Source: Rhynchopus euleeides
Taxonomy: Eukaryota > Euglenozoa > Diplonemea > Diplonemida > Diplonemidae
Direction of reading: 5' to 3'
NCBI GenBank assembly: GCA_963210315.1
Contig: OY723250.1
Location: 496,001-560,000, forward strand
DNA: 64,000 nt
In this document: in pieces, positions 18,960-29,912 of the stretch
Numbering within the stretch: position 1 is the first letter of the stretch
How the letters are laid out: each line of letters starts with the position of its first letter
Position numbers and translations under genes: made by a program
The notes under the pieces: model-generated
Database searches by the model: none
The model's input: only the letters and a program-made list of their open reading frames with translations
Told to the model about the DNA's origin: nothing

Positions 18960-20365
18960 CCCCCAGATTGCGTAGTTTGTGCGTAGTGAAAAAGGGGTAA
19001 ATCAGGGGCACCACTGACCGAATCTCTTTTTTTACATATCCGGGCACTTTTCGTGAGCACGATGTGTTATCACAAAAATGGTGGCAACCGTGGTGCCTTC
19101 CTTCTTGCGTTGACGCTCCACCACCCAACAGCCTGCTGCCTTGATGGGTGTGGTGCATATGTGAACACGAGATGGCTAGACGCACAGAAAGCAAGGTTGT
19201 CGGAAAGCACTTCTACACATCTACACATCGAAGGTGCTACAAAAAAGGATGGGTGCCCGATCTATATGTGCAAGCGAATGTCTTTTTGACACCCCACCAC
19301 GTCCATCTGGGCGCGTGCATACATGTGGCTACCACACCCTCTTTGAGCGTGACGTGAGACAGGCGTGCAAAAAATGCAACCGGGGTTTGCACATGGTCAT
19401 TCATAGAGAGAACAAAACTAGAAGCGAGATACACGAATAGTGGAGTTTCGTTGATTGCACGAAACGCCACAGAAAATAATACCTGCAGAGGTACAGGTGT
19501 GTGAATTGGTCGGCGCAACTGTGTGCCATGGCAAGCACTAGATCCCTCCGTGCCGGTGATTTTCCATGTGGCAAGGTATTTGTTTGTCACAAATCAGGCT
19601 TACGACAGTGAAAGGAAACCAGCAGGGATTCAGCAAAGGCAGCTCAGCGTCACTACACACTTCTCTCCCAGAGCGGGTGATCTGCGTGTTCTACGAAAAT
19701 GGGGGAAAATCACTGCAGATGGCTTGCTTTATTGCCTGCTTGCGAAAGCTACGCTCGGGCGGGGCTTCATGTTGACAAGAACTTGTTGATGTAAAAGATC
19801 ACAATGGAATACGTTTGAAAACAGCAGCGCACTGCGCGCAAAGATCGAGAAGGGCGAAGGGAGGGTATCAGGGAGAGAAGGGTGGACGAGGGGCACGGCA
19901 TGGGATGTGTGTGTGGCGGGAACGACGTGAAACATCAACAAAACCAAAGCGAGCTGTGCCCAGCGGGATCGTAAACCGACAACAAAAAAAATGTGAGAAC
20001 AAACCAAATGCCTTCCCCGAAGTTGATTTCACTGTCACGCGGGCCCCACTCTATTGTTGCGCCACACCACCCAAGGGCCTGATGAAAGTGGCGCGGGCGG
20101 AGGGGGGTGCCGCAAGACGCAGCAAACCACGACACACGGGAAAGCTTCTTCTTGTTTGTCGGCTCTCCGCCAAACCTTCAAAAACAAATGATCTAACAGC
20201 GAAAAGGGCCCCCCACCCCACCACCCCCCACCCCCAACCCCCCTTGGCACAGACATCCTGCCGAAAAATACACGCAAATTGACAGATATGCCCCACCCGC
20301 AGCACAGCCGACACAATACATCACACCACAACGTCTACCCTCCTCACCTCCCACACCGCTCCGCA
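18960..20365. other. intergenic spacer with a diverged SINE-like repeat
   Basis: There is no confident gene. Short plus-strand frames near 19150-19440 are open but overlap each other and match nothing I recognise. A SINE-like copy is listed at 19953-20190. Confidence 0.5.
19953..20190 (+). repeat. diverged copy of the SINE-like repeat
   Basis: It aligns in order with the better copies near 25.2, 51.0 and 52.2 kb. Matching landmarks are CTGTGCCC, GGATCGTAAA, GAGAACAAACCAAAT, GCCCCACTCT, CCTGATGAAAGTGG and a closing CAAAAACA. Identity is clearly lower than among the other copies. Confidence 0.5.
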
Positions 20366-21976
20366 TCACCTCTTTGGGGCCCCCACAGACACGTGCACTT
20401 CAGAGACATCCCTCGCGTGAACCTCTCTCTGTGTTATGTCTGCGTGTGCATCCTCCGCCGCTCCGTCAGAGAGTTGCAGGGAACTCTCGCCGTGCGCGCT
20501 GCCTGGAGATGTGGTCAGCCCATCGGACTTGGCACCCTCCCCACCCGGGTGCTGCCGCAGCAGCTCGACGGAACGCCACATCGCAGCCGCGGTGGCCACC
20601 ACCGCGTCGACAGGCGTGTTGTTCTGCTGCACACCGACCTGCCCGCCGAACGAGCGTATCACACGGCACCCCTTCAAATTCATCGGGGGAAGCCCAGCCG
20701 ACTCCGCCAGAGCCGCAGCCAGGCAGGCAGACGTCCGCCCATTCCCATCGGGGCAAGGGTGGATGGAGATCAGCGCCATAAAGACACGCGCAACCACCTC
20801 CATCCCCGGCGACCCGACCTGCCCTCGGAGGTATGCCTGCACCTCCTGCATCGCAGCGTCCACCTCCGATGCAGGGAACACCTTCAGCTTCCCGGCATTC
20901 ACATCGAGATCCCCGACGCTTCGCGACCTTCCCATGAGGTCGGGGGGCACCGCCTCCAGCACATTCGCGTAGATCCTCGCGTTGATATCGGTGTAGCACT
21001 GCAGCAGGTTCAGCTTCCCCCAGCCGCCCCCAGCCCCCGCCACCACGCCCCTCGCCAGCCGATACGCCTCCACGAGATTCTCCCTGCTCCGCTGCGCCCG
21101 CTCGGTCCGCCTCCCAGCCCCACTGCATGTGTCGCTGTCCGCCGCCATCTCGCCGCACAGCGCGGTGTGAAACGCATCCCCCACCGCATCCCCACTACCA
21201 CCCCCTTTGCCGAGAGACGCGCGCCAGGCCTCCAGCAGGCGCTCCTCCTCCGCCTCCACCGCCTGCCGGACGGCAGATGGCAGGGGGCAGTGCAGTACAC
21301 CCCGGATGGTCCACGCAGCCCCGCTGGATTCCTCAAACTCCGACAGCCCCTTCCGATAGGCCCGGAGGGTGGTGATGTCCCCAGCTGCTTCTTTCAGGTT
21401 GGGGGGAGGCACGGCAACCGGGGTGGCGGTGGCGGTGGCAGCGGTGGTTGCGGTGGTCGCGGTGTCGGGGCGCCCTCCCGCCACACCCCCTGCAGGGCGG
21501 ACAGGAGGCAGTGCAGAGAGCAGCGGGTTTTCCTGCGGTTCTGCCGGCGAAGCTGGAGCTGGGGCTGCAGCGCGCTGGCGGGGCTGGTGGGACCCTGCAG
21601 GGTGGCTCCACCGCACGGCCTGCCCCACGAGGATCTGGCGTGCCGGCATCTTCGCCGAGCCTTGGTAGACACCGGGCATGCTCGGCACCGGGTGTGATGA
21701 GGCTGCGCTGTGCGTCACCCTCACAGACCCCTTGGGGGGGCACACATCCGGCTGCTGCGCCTCGGCCTGCCGCGGCGCGCTGCCAGCGAAGGAGGAGAGA
21801 CCGGACGGCAGGGGCACCCCTGGCACGGCCTTCCCAGGGGCCCCCCGGCGGTGCCGGCGGCGTTGCTGCCCAGGCGGTGGGGGTGCTGACCCCTTGTGGG
21901 AGCCCCCGCCGGGCTGCTCGAGGTCAGCAGCATCCTCTGCAGGGGATGCCTCATCCTTGGTTTGCACGCAGCCCAT
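20366..21976 (-). CDS. Fic-domain protein with an N-terminal myristoylation-type MGC
   Basis: The 536-residue protein ends in a Fic domain. The active-site motif HPCPDGNGRT (residues 406-415) matches the HPFxxGNGR signature with Cys in place of Phe. The catalytic His and the phosphate-binding GNGR are kept. Fic enzymes usually transfer AMP or another phosphate-containing group to a hydroxyl side chain of a target protein. The first residues, MGCVQTK, fit N-myristoylation at Gly2 with palmitoylation at Cys3, so the protein may be membrane-anchored. About 220 residues of Pro/Ala-rich, likely disordered sequence precede the domain. I see no clear (S/T)xxxE(G/N) inhibitory helix. The leader DNA before the ATG contains telomere-like CCCTAACCCTAACCC, and no AG lies within about 90 bases upstream, unlike its neighbours. 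Confidence 0.85.
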   Translation of the reverse strand: MGCVQTKDEASPAEDAADLEQPGGGSHKGSAPPPPGQQRRRHRRGAPGKAVPGVPLPSGLSSFAGSAPRQAEAQQPDVCPPKGSVRVTHSAASSHPVPSMPGVYQGSAKMPARQILVGQAVRWSHPAGSHQPRQRAAAPAPASPAEPQENPLLSALPPVRPAGGVAGGRPDTATTATTAATATATPVAVPPPNLKEAAGDITTLRAYRKGLSEFEESSGAAWTIRGVLHCPLPSAVRQAVEAEEERLLEAWRASLGKGGGSGDAVGDAFHTALCGEMAADSDTCSGAGRRTERAQRSRENLVEAYRLARGVVAGAGGGWGKLNLLQCYTDINARIYANVLEAVPPDLMGRSRSVGDLDVNAGKLKVFPASEVDAAMQEVQAYLRGQVGSPGMEVVARVFMALISIHPCPDGNGRTSACLAAALAESAGLPPMNLKGCRVIRSFGGQVGVQQNNTPVDAVVATAAAMWRSVELLRQHPGGEGAKSDGLTTSPGSAHGESSLQLSDGAAEDAHADITQREVHARDVSEVHVSVGAPKR

Positions 21977-22003
21977 GGTGGGGGTGGGTGCGGATGAGGG
22001 CGA

Positions 22004-22018
22004 GGGTTAGGGTTAGGG
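22004..22018 (+). repeat. interstitial telomere-like GGGTTAGGGTTAGGG
   Basis: Two and a half TTAGGG units lie 28 bases upstream of the Fic start codon. On the gene strand they read as a C-rich, AG-free leader. The array is too short to be a telomere. Confidence 0.7.
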
Positions 22019-25000
22019 ATAGACAAAGGGGGTATGATCCGATAGAAAAGAAGAGAAGATGGGGGTAGGGGGGTGGGGGGGGGGTGGTGGAGGGGGGGCC
22101 TTTTTAGATTGAATTGAGGAAGGGATGAGAGGGGGGGTGGGGGGGAGCTGAACACGTCTAGCCAACGACACCCGCTGCCAACAAGACAGGGCAGAGAGAG
22201 AGAGAGGGGGGGAGGGGGGGCTCACACACCCCCCCCCCCCCTCTTTGGAGGGGAGGGGGTGGTGGTGGTGGGGGGTGTAACTTTGCCTTCACAAGGTGGG
22301 GGGTGGGGGGGTGGGGGATGGGATTGCGAGGTAGGGATGGGGCACAGGCGTGGGTGCTGCTTGGCCCAATGTGTGTAGCGGAGGGGGGAGGGGGTGTGTG
22401 CCTGTGGAGGCTCTGCGGGGATGAGTGGAGGTGTGGGGTCGCAAAGTGGAGGAATGTTTGAAAAGGCGATGTCGCCCGCTGCCGCCAATGTAGGGGGGGG
22501 GGCGCTGGGGAAGGCAGAGAGAGTGGGAGATGAGGGGATGGGGGCTGGGGTCCTGCCTCTGATGTGGGCTTGGAATGTCATCGAACAGCCTATCGCCGGA
22601 CCCGTATAACCCTCCACCCACCCGCCCACCCCTCCCAGTCACGATTCATATTTCGGCACTGCCGGTTCTGTCGGTTTCGGATGAATCCAGGGCAGGGGGG
22701 GAAAGGCTGAGGGGCGATAGCCAAATTGACAGAATAGCCTCACAAAAATCAAATGCCCCGCGACATCGCACCCCATGTGATTGCGATGCCGTGTTGAGAG
22801 CGGGTCGGTGGGGGGGGAAGGGTAGGCCGTAGGGGAAAGAACGGGACACAAAAAAATAGGATCTGACATGTGGACCACAACGGGGGGGGGGGGCACGCCG
22901 CCACTGATCTTTTCGCTGAGGCACTGCAGCGGGCGCTCGGTTCTCACATGGATGACCTCTAAAGGCCCCCCCCCCCCGCGCGATGCCATCTCGCTCATGC
23001 ACCCAACCCCCCACAGCACAATATGGTGTGAACAGAGGTCCGGAGTGGACTCCACAGGGCTGGGAGGAATAACAAAGCAGTTTCGTGACACATGCTGGTC
23101 ACAACCGGTGATAGGCAATGCCGTACACCACACTGCGCAGCTAGAATTGGCCTTTTGCCAGCGTGCAGGGTTAAGATAGAGGGAAGTGCGTCAGGCGGCA
23201 GCTCTGGCGGGTGTACCATCGACACTCGGTGTGGGAAGGGGGAAGTGGCTCAAATCACTCGCCTGTGTGGCGTGCTCCGCACACCCTCGACTTCATACAG
23301 GGTGAGGGTGTGTGTGTGTGGAAGCTGGCTACGCAGACCCCAGGCCCAAGCGAGAGTGAGTCGGGGTGCGGCATGATTTCCCTTGTGTTGCCGCACCCTC
23401 CCTGGCGGGTCAATGGTGGTGTCAGTGGTGTCAATGGCACGGGAAAATAGAACTTTGTGGGGCGCAGGGGGGGGAGGGGGGGGGGGAAACGCAATAAGGC
23501 GAAGTGGCTCAGCCTGCCGGAAAAAGGGGTGTCGGGCTGTCTTGCCCCTACGAACTGGGGGGTTAGAAAGCTTTCGTAAGGGCTCTCCCAATCGGAAGCA
23601 TGTTACACAGTTCGATGTCCGAGAGAAACGGGAATGCAGGCACAATACCTAACAGGTGGTTGTGCCTTCGTGGGGGTGAATTCGAGTTTCCCACAGCGGG
23701 CACTGTCGATTTCTGCGCTAGACATACAATGTGTGTGGAGGCGGAAAGCCATCCCTCCCACCCTTCGGACCCAAAAAGAATTGCAAAAAATGCTCTCCGC
23801 AAACAGCACCCGGCATGAATCCCTTCAGGCTGCGCAATGTGCCTGATTCAGCAGAGCAGCATGGTGGGTCTTCTGGGCTCAGCACACACACACGCGGTTA
23901 GATTTTGTAGTCTGGAACGCACGCTTCTCTTCCACGATATCCACGCAGCGCACAGCACCGTGGGGATTCAGCTGTAACGCGTGGGTGGGACAGGCAAGCG
24001 GTTTCATGGTTCAGTTGCATATTATTTTAGTCTCAGTCAAAGCCATTGACACGTCTCTTCTAGCGTGTTCCACCTAGAGGGCTGGAGAGGCTTGTGCATC
24101 TGCCCCAAAATGCACACGATGGGAGAACGCCGCGCTGGGGATATATCTTTGGGCACGGTCTTGCAGGAACAGCACCCTTTCCAGGCCCTGCAGAAGAAAG
24201 AACACGGCCTCTATCGGTACCCCCGTCTGGGGTGTGGGCCGTGCAAGCCGAGCCCCCATTCAACCTTTGAAGAAACCCCCCCAGGACCACTGGACAAGCT
24301 GCAAAGGGATGGTAGGACAGACTGCGAGAGTGCGGCAGCTACCCTCCCAACAGCATGACGCAAAGAGGATGATGATACAGGTTCGTGGGCGAGAGGCACG
24401 TCCTATCACCAAGAGTTGACTGTCTTCCCCCTTCAAACCTTTCAACCCTACACACTGCGGGTGAATATATGGCGGAGTGTCCACTTGGAACTGTTACGAA
24501 CAAGAGGAATCCAACTGGTTAATTAAACCACAGCATGTCGACCCCCCCTCACAGAACAGTCAAGCCGGGAGGAGGTAATCACATATACACCCGAGACCAA
24601 ACCGCACCAAACCACAGATATACTCCCCATCACCCCCCCCCCCGGACCTCGCTCGCTGATGCCGTGGAAAGTTTCGGCCAACATGGTGGCTTCCTGGGTG
24701 GTTGAGGCCCACTTCCATTCTCAACAACATCACCCGCGACCTGCTGTGTCAATTCAGCAGTTTATTGCATGAACCTTCACAGCGCGACAGAGCACCTTGA
24801 GAAGAACACTGGCGGTTGTACAACCATATGCCCGCCTGTCATTCCCCCCTCCACCCCAACCACAACCCCCCGCGATTCGACATCCTGTGTGCACCCCCGT
24901 CCCCCCTTTGGTCCAGGAATAAGGGGAGGTTGTACTGCCCCAAAGGGGCGCGCAGCAAATACCGAATGAATAATGTGGGTCGGGTCGGGGCGGGTGTGTC

Positions 25001-25203
25001 AAAAATACGGTGTTCATAGCGCGGGATGTTTCGGTGGCTCCCCTCTCGCAGGGGGGATCACGGCATATTTCTTTGGAGGGGGTTTCGCTCAGAAGTGCAG
25101 AATTCGCAAGTCGCCTCAGTGCAACAGAGGAGACAAGCAGGCACAGTTTGGCACATAGCGAAGCCCCCCTTTGGATATGTTGGTGTTGGTCGCAAAAAAA
25201 AAA

Positions 25204-25411
25204 CTATCTGTGCCCCCGCTGGATCGTAAAGTGACAGCAAAACGAGACAACAAACCAATCGCGGCCGAAAAGTTGTTTTGTTGGAACGCAGACCCCACTC
25301 TTTGTGTTCACCACTCCCCGGTCTGATGAAGTGGTGTGAGTGGGGACGCACGATCCAGCTAAAGGCACAGAAAGTTTCCCCCAGTTGGCTACGCCGAACT
25401 GACAAAAAAAA
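25204..25411 (+). repeat. SINE-like dispersed repeat, copy A
   Basis: A 208-bp unit starts CTATCTGTGCCCCCGCTGGA and passes through CAAAACGAGACAACAAACCA, GTTTTGTTGGAACGCAGACC and CCCGGTCTGATGAAGTGGTG. It closes with GTTGGCTACGCCGAACTGAC followed by an A run. It is nearly identical to copies at 50985 and 52155 and in the same orientation. The length, 3' A tail and dispersal fit a SINE. I could not place convincing pol III A and B boxes. Confidence 0.75.
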
Positions 25412-25489
25412 GTGACCCCACAGCGCGAAGGTGGGGTGAGAGAGAGGGGCGTGGGCGTAGTAAAGGAGAAAATACTAAGATACAGAGGG

Positions 25490-25915
25490 GGGAGAGAGAG
25501 AGAGAGAGAGAGAGAGAACGTATTTTCGTAGGTGGCTGTTGTGTGAGGTGGTCAGTCCCCGTGTGTAGCTCCCCGGCAACCCCTGCGTGCGCAGTGTATG
25601 CGTGGATATCGCGACGCACAAAAACAAGCTCGCTTTCACAACGATTCGCCACACCCAAGAGAGAGAGATGCTTGCTTTTGGTCCGCGCTTGCGTGGGCTG
25701 GGGCTTCAGGGGGGCGGCACACCAGCGACACGTTATCAAGCACTTGAGAGAGAGAGAGAGGGGGGGGGGGGGGGAACTTGTTTCGTAGGTGGTTGTTGCG
25801 TGAAGTTGTATGGTAAGTTCCCCGCAACCCCTGCTTGCGTAGTGTATGTGTGATTGTGGTGACGCACGAAACAAGTTCTCTTCGCAACGCTATGCTATTG
25901 CGCCCAACAGAGAGA
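25490..25915 (+). repeat. tandemly duplicated block of about 130 bp with GA tracts
   Basis: About 25525-25660 and 25785-25915 are diverged direct copies. Shared order is TTTTCGTAGGTGGCTGTTG or TTTCGTAGGTGGTTGTTG, CCCGGCAACCCCTGCGTGCG or CCCGCAACCCCTGCTTGCG, then GACGCAC and CGCAACG or ACAACG. Each is preceded by a (GA)n tract. Confidence 0.6.
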
Positions 25916-28466
25916 ATTGCACCACCACAAGGGACGATCTCGACATCACCGCTTGGCTTTTCCAGACACATCCACACGTCACCCCACCCCCACCACCAAA
26001 GAGAGGAAGGAAGGGATGCCGAAATGCTAAGACCCGGCTCAGAAAAGTGCGATTTTTTTTGGTGCAATCTCCTATGTTTGTTTTTTGAGAAAAAAAACGC
26101 TGCAAAAAAAGGGGGGGAAGGGTGGCCTCTCCGATTCGTAATGACCCACCCCACCCCACCCCACCCTGGGGTGATACCACCCGCTTTTGAGGAGAGACGG
26201 TCTTGTTGCAACAGAGACGGATACTGAGAGTGCGTCTGTGAGGGGAGAGGAGGGGGGAGGGGCTGGGGCTGATCTGGAGAGGGTTGAAGGAGAGAACAAA
26301 GGAGGTGCAGAGAGTCTGACATCACACACCCCTTCACTCTAGCTAGCGAGTGCGGGGGGGTGGGGTGTAGGCGTGTGTGGGGGGGTGGCCGGAGGCAAGA
26401 CTCCCCTCCCCGCCCACACCCCACACACAATAAGACACGTGCCAACCCTGGCGTTTATGTCGTTTCTTTTCTTTTCGTGAGAATTTTACACACTGAGATT
26501 CAGCTGACCGCTCCTGATGCACCTCCAAGGCCACCTTTGCTTCTTTTCGATTTTTTTATTGGGCAAATAAAGCTGGTTTGCCCTTTATTGTTTGGCGCCC
26601 CGTGAAAAGGCCAATGTACGGTGTTCTATCGCGGTTCCTCGACAATTCTTCTCAGGGACACCAATTTGTGTTTTGAAGTCGCAGCATGCAATGTGTGTGA
26701 AGCTGAGAGAGGAATCCTCATAGAACGTCGAATACATGGAACTAGATGCGCCAAGCTTATTGATGGTGACGTGGTGTAGAATGCACCACCCTGCTCTTCG
26801 GGTGATCAAAATATGGCATCGAGCCATGCACGCAGTCGGATGGGTGGTCTGAGTGAGTTGAGCTGGGTTCGTTGCGGGGGGGGGGGGGGGGGACATGAGT
26901 GCATAACTCATGAGCATAGGCGCTGCCACAACAAGCCTTCCTTGCTAGATACCAGGCAGTCTGGATAATACAAGACACGGGCACAGAGAGGCTACCCCAG
27001 TTGGCGATGCCGAACGACAGACACCCAACGAACATTGGTGGCGTGAAGGCGGAGGCCCTCGGTTCGACAACCTCCGACTTGCAATGATTTGCAGCCCGTC
27101 CGTACCCCTCCGCCACGTGGACATCCCCCATGGGCACTATGGCTTTCCACGTTCACAGTTTCCCGCATTGACTAACCGGTGCAGTCACCAAACCATGAAC
27201 TGCAGCTGCCATACAACGTGCTCGCTTCCCGTGGGTGCGGCACTGTCGATGCAGAGAGTCAAGCGCAGTGGCGAGTGCGACACCCCGCCCCCCCCGCCCC
27301 GTCCCTGAGCCTGCTTTTATAACCAACCCCCAGAGGAAGATCCGCGGCGATCCGTATCCAAACAATATCTGTGCCGCGGGGGAGGGGAGGGTGGGGGTGG
27401 GGTGGGCGTGCCACGGGCAGATGTAGAATCCCAGCACCCCTGGCTGCTTGTGCGCACTGGCTAGAGAGGCGCCCGCAATACAATAAATAATGATGTACAC
27501 CACGACACGCTGTATTGCCACGGGTCTTGTAGCCTGGATCGGGGAGAGGGGGTTCGGACAACCCGCTGCACATATAGCAACGCAGGAGCGTGGGAGGGGG
27601 AGGGGGGAGGGGGGGGGGGCGGTCTTTTTCCCGCAGTTCTTTCAGATCGACAAGAAGGAAACAAAGAAACAAGATAGGAGCGGCACGGCGTCCTACAGTT
27701 TCACACTCTCCGGTGTTGCACGTCCCCCACCACCTCCTCTCTTGGCAGAGACGCACTCTGCAACGGGGCGGTTTGTGTGTAGTGAACGTGGCTTTAAGTG
27801 GGTGACCCTGCGCGAATCTGTGCCACTCCCCGCCCACCCCGACTTTGTGTGGGAGAACGCCCACATCGCCCATCCATATCAACCTGGGAGTGGCATCAGT
27901 CATGACGCTCGGCGCGGTCCCCCCTTTTGACTCAAGCCTTGACAAGAAGAAAAAAACAACGCAGTACAGAATATCAGAAGAGAAACGGAACAAGACTAAA
28001 GGGATGGGGAGGGGAGGGGGGGGGGGGGGGGCTACGGGAGGCAACGGCGGAATCACCCGAAGGAACGCTACCCACCCCACCCCACCCCACCCCCACCTCA
28101 CTCCTCCCCCCCCCCTCCCCGTCCTCCAGAAGAGCTGGGGGGGGGGGGGTGCAAAGGAGGGTCCAACGCAGAGGGAGAGGAGAGAGAGAAGGAATTCGCC
28201 CTCAGCTCTTTTATGCAGTGATTGGCTGTGGCCCTTTTGGACCCTCCCCCCCCCCCCCCATCCCCTCGCCTCAAAATGGATTTGCATGTTATTGCAGAAA
28301 AAAGTCGGTGCGAGCAAAAAAAAAGAAGAGTGTACCTCCCCACCCTCCCCTCCCCTTCCCCCTCCCAACAAAATAGTAAACAGCAACCACCACCCCCTCC
28401 TTGAGACGCAGCACAGGCAACATCAATGCCGCCCCCTCCCCCACACCACCCCCCCCCTCCCACCTA

Positions 28467-29912
28467 TTATGACACAACACATGAACACATCTGGCAACGC
28501 GTTGCCACGGCCGACTCCTCACCTGCCTCCTCCTTGTCCGGATGGCTGCTGTACTTCGGGTCCTTGTTGAGGGGCATGGGTGAGGTGACGGTGGGCGTGG
28601 CGGCGTCAGGCGACTCGAGCTGGCCCTCCACCGCAGCCCTGTCCAGCGGGGGCACCGCACGGCGCGCAGACAGGTCGTCCTTCGCACGGGGGGAATCAAC
28701 AGGCGCCTGGCGGGGCGACGACGTGGGGGTCGTGTTCGGCGTAGACATGTCACACGTCACACAGGTCAACAGATCATCGTCATCAGCATGCTCTGCCCGC
28801 CCATGCCCATGAGGCCCACCCCCATGAAGGTGGCTGTGCTCCCCACGGCGGTGCCCATGCCCATGCCCGTGCCCATGCCCATGTGATCCGGAGCTGTGCC
28901 CCGCCGACCCCGCCCCATGCCCACCCTTCCCGTGATGCGGCGATGCCTTAGGGCTGTGCTCGTGGGATGGCGGGTTGTCATTCTGTGGCGCAGGCAGGGT
29001 GCCCAGCTCCGCCATCCTGTCTGTGTACATCTTCGACGTGAAGATCACCGGCTTGAGGGACGGGGTTGGGTTGCACTGCGACCAGTCCACCTCGGCGGTC
29101 CCGCCAAACTCTGTGGGTATATTCTCTGGGGTGACCCACTTCGACAACGCGTCATTCTCACGCCTCTTCCCATCGATGATAATTTTATCCTGCACACGCT
29201 TGTCAAGGAAGCCCTTGATCCAGCTGTACGCCGTGCTGAACCCAAAGGGTGCCTGAAGGATGAACATCTTCCTCATACACTCAGGGTAAACCTCTTGGTC
29301 CTGCTTCGTCTGAGCCTTCAGCAGGGTGCCCACCTTGCCCATGATAACGGAGATGCCTGCCACGCCCCTCAGGTCCAGCACTGTGGTGAACCGATCGACA
29401 CGGAGCATCTTCATGTGGTCGCGGATTCTCTCCATGATGACCTGGTGCCACTTGATGCAGTCGTCGGTGCCGTATTGCTTCATCAGCTCCTCAACTCCCT
29501 TCTGGTTGGGGCGTTCCCACCACACCGGGTAGCCTTCGACGTCAAATCCGTAGAAGCCGCAGATGCCGTCGTGTGATTTTTGGAGGACATCCGGTTCCAT
29601 TCTGTCGACGCCCCATTGGTAGATGTTGTCGACGTCGTGTGTAGTCCGCCACTCGATGCATTTCCTGCAGCTCTCCGCGGCAACCTTCGGGTCGTAGTTC
29701 CGCCCGATTAAAAACCTCATGATAAAGTCGTCATCGCTCAGCTTATTCCTATCGCGCACCTCAAACCCCTCCAGCTCCTTCAGGGCAGTATCAAACGCCG
29801 TGATCTCCTTGTCACTCAATGTCCACGGGCCACTCCCGATCTGCCGCCCACCCCCGTCAACCCTCCCCGCAGTGGGCCACCCTGCCACCGCATTCTTGTT
29901 ATGCGGCGCCAT
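28467..29912 (-). CDS. CRAL-TRIO/Sec14-domain lipid-binding protein with His-rich tail and CaaX box
   Basis: The 481-residue protein starts at MAPHNKN. An earlier in-frame GTG is not needed. A CRAL-TRIO N-terminal region (DDDFIMRFLIGRNYDPKVA) leads into the lipid-binding domain (CIKWHQVIMERIRDHM, TTVLDLRGVAGISVI, FILQAPFGFSTAYSWIKGFL, TPENIPTEFGGT). Such domains carry or sense phosphoinositides and other lipids between membranes. The second half is low complexity, with GHGHGHGHGHR and many Ser/His residues. The protein ends CQMCSCVVS. CVVS is a CaaX motif with Ser at the end, so farnesylation with nearby Cys palmitoylation is plausible, giving a membrane anchor. TTCTTCTGCAG lies about 28 bases before the ATG, a good splice acceptor. 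Confidence 0.9.
   Translation of the reverse strand: MAPHNKNAVAGWPTAGRVDGGGRQIGSGPWTLSDKEITAFDTALKELEGFEVRDRNKLSDDDFIMRFLIGRNYDPKVAAESCRKCIEWRTTHDVDNIYQWGVDRMEPDVLQKSHDGICGFYGFDVEGYPVWWERPNQKGVEELMKQYGTDDCIKWHQVIMERIRDHMKMLRVDRFTTVLDLRGVAGISVIMGKVGTLLKAQTKQDQEVYPECMRKMFILQAPFGFSTAYSWIKGFLDKRVQDKIIIDGKRRENDALSKWVTPENIPTEFGGTAEVDWSQCNPTPSLKPVIFTSKMYTDRMAELGTLPAPQNDNPPSHEHSPKASPHHGKGGHGAGSAGHSSGSHGHGHGHGHGHRRGEHSHLHGGGPHGHGRAEHADDDDLLTCVTCDMSTPNTTPTSSPRQAPVDSPRAKDDLSARRAVPPLDRAAVEGQLESPDAATPTVTSPMPLNKDPKYSSHPDKEEAGEESAVATRCQMCSCVVS

Larger units (their letters stand above)
21977..28466. other. 6.5 kb gene-free region
   Basis: No convincing gene is found on either strand. The DNA is dominated by G and C runs, GT-rich and GA-rich tracts, duplicated blocks and one good SINE-like copy. 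Frames longer than 100 codons here come from low-complexity DNA (for example around 27.3-28.5 kb). A segment near 27774-27850 (GTGTGTAGTGAACGTGGCTT, GTGACCCTGCGCGAATCTGT) recurs diverged near 30155-30230. Confidence 0.6.

Noticed and set aside
20279..21697. 472-codon plus-strand open frame opposite the Fic gene
   Set aside because: It is an antisense shadow, Arg/Pro-rich, typical of the reverse of GC-rich coding DNA.
22000..28466. CRISPR-like or bacterial operon content
   Set aside because: Repeats are irregular and lack equal spacers, and all genes and introns in the window are eukaryotic. Bacterial contamination is not supported.
27259..28570. Long open frames of 240-375 codons on both strands
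   Set aside because: They are composed of Pro/Gly/His runs from G/C tracts, overlap on both strands and have no conserved motif.
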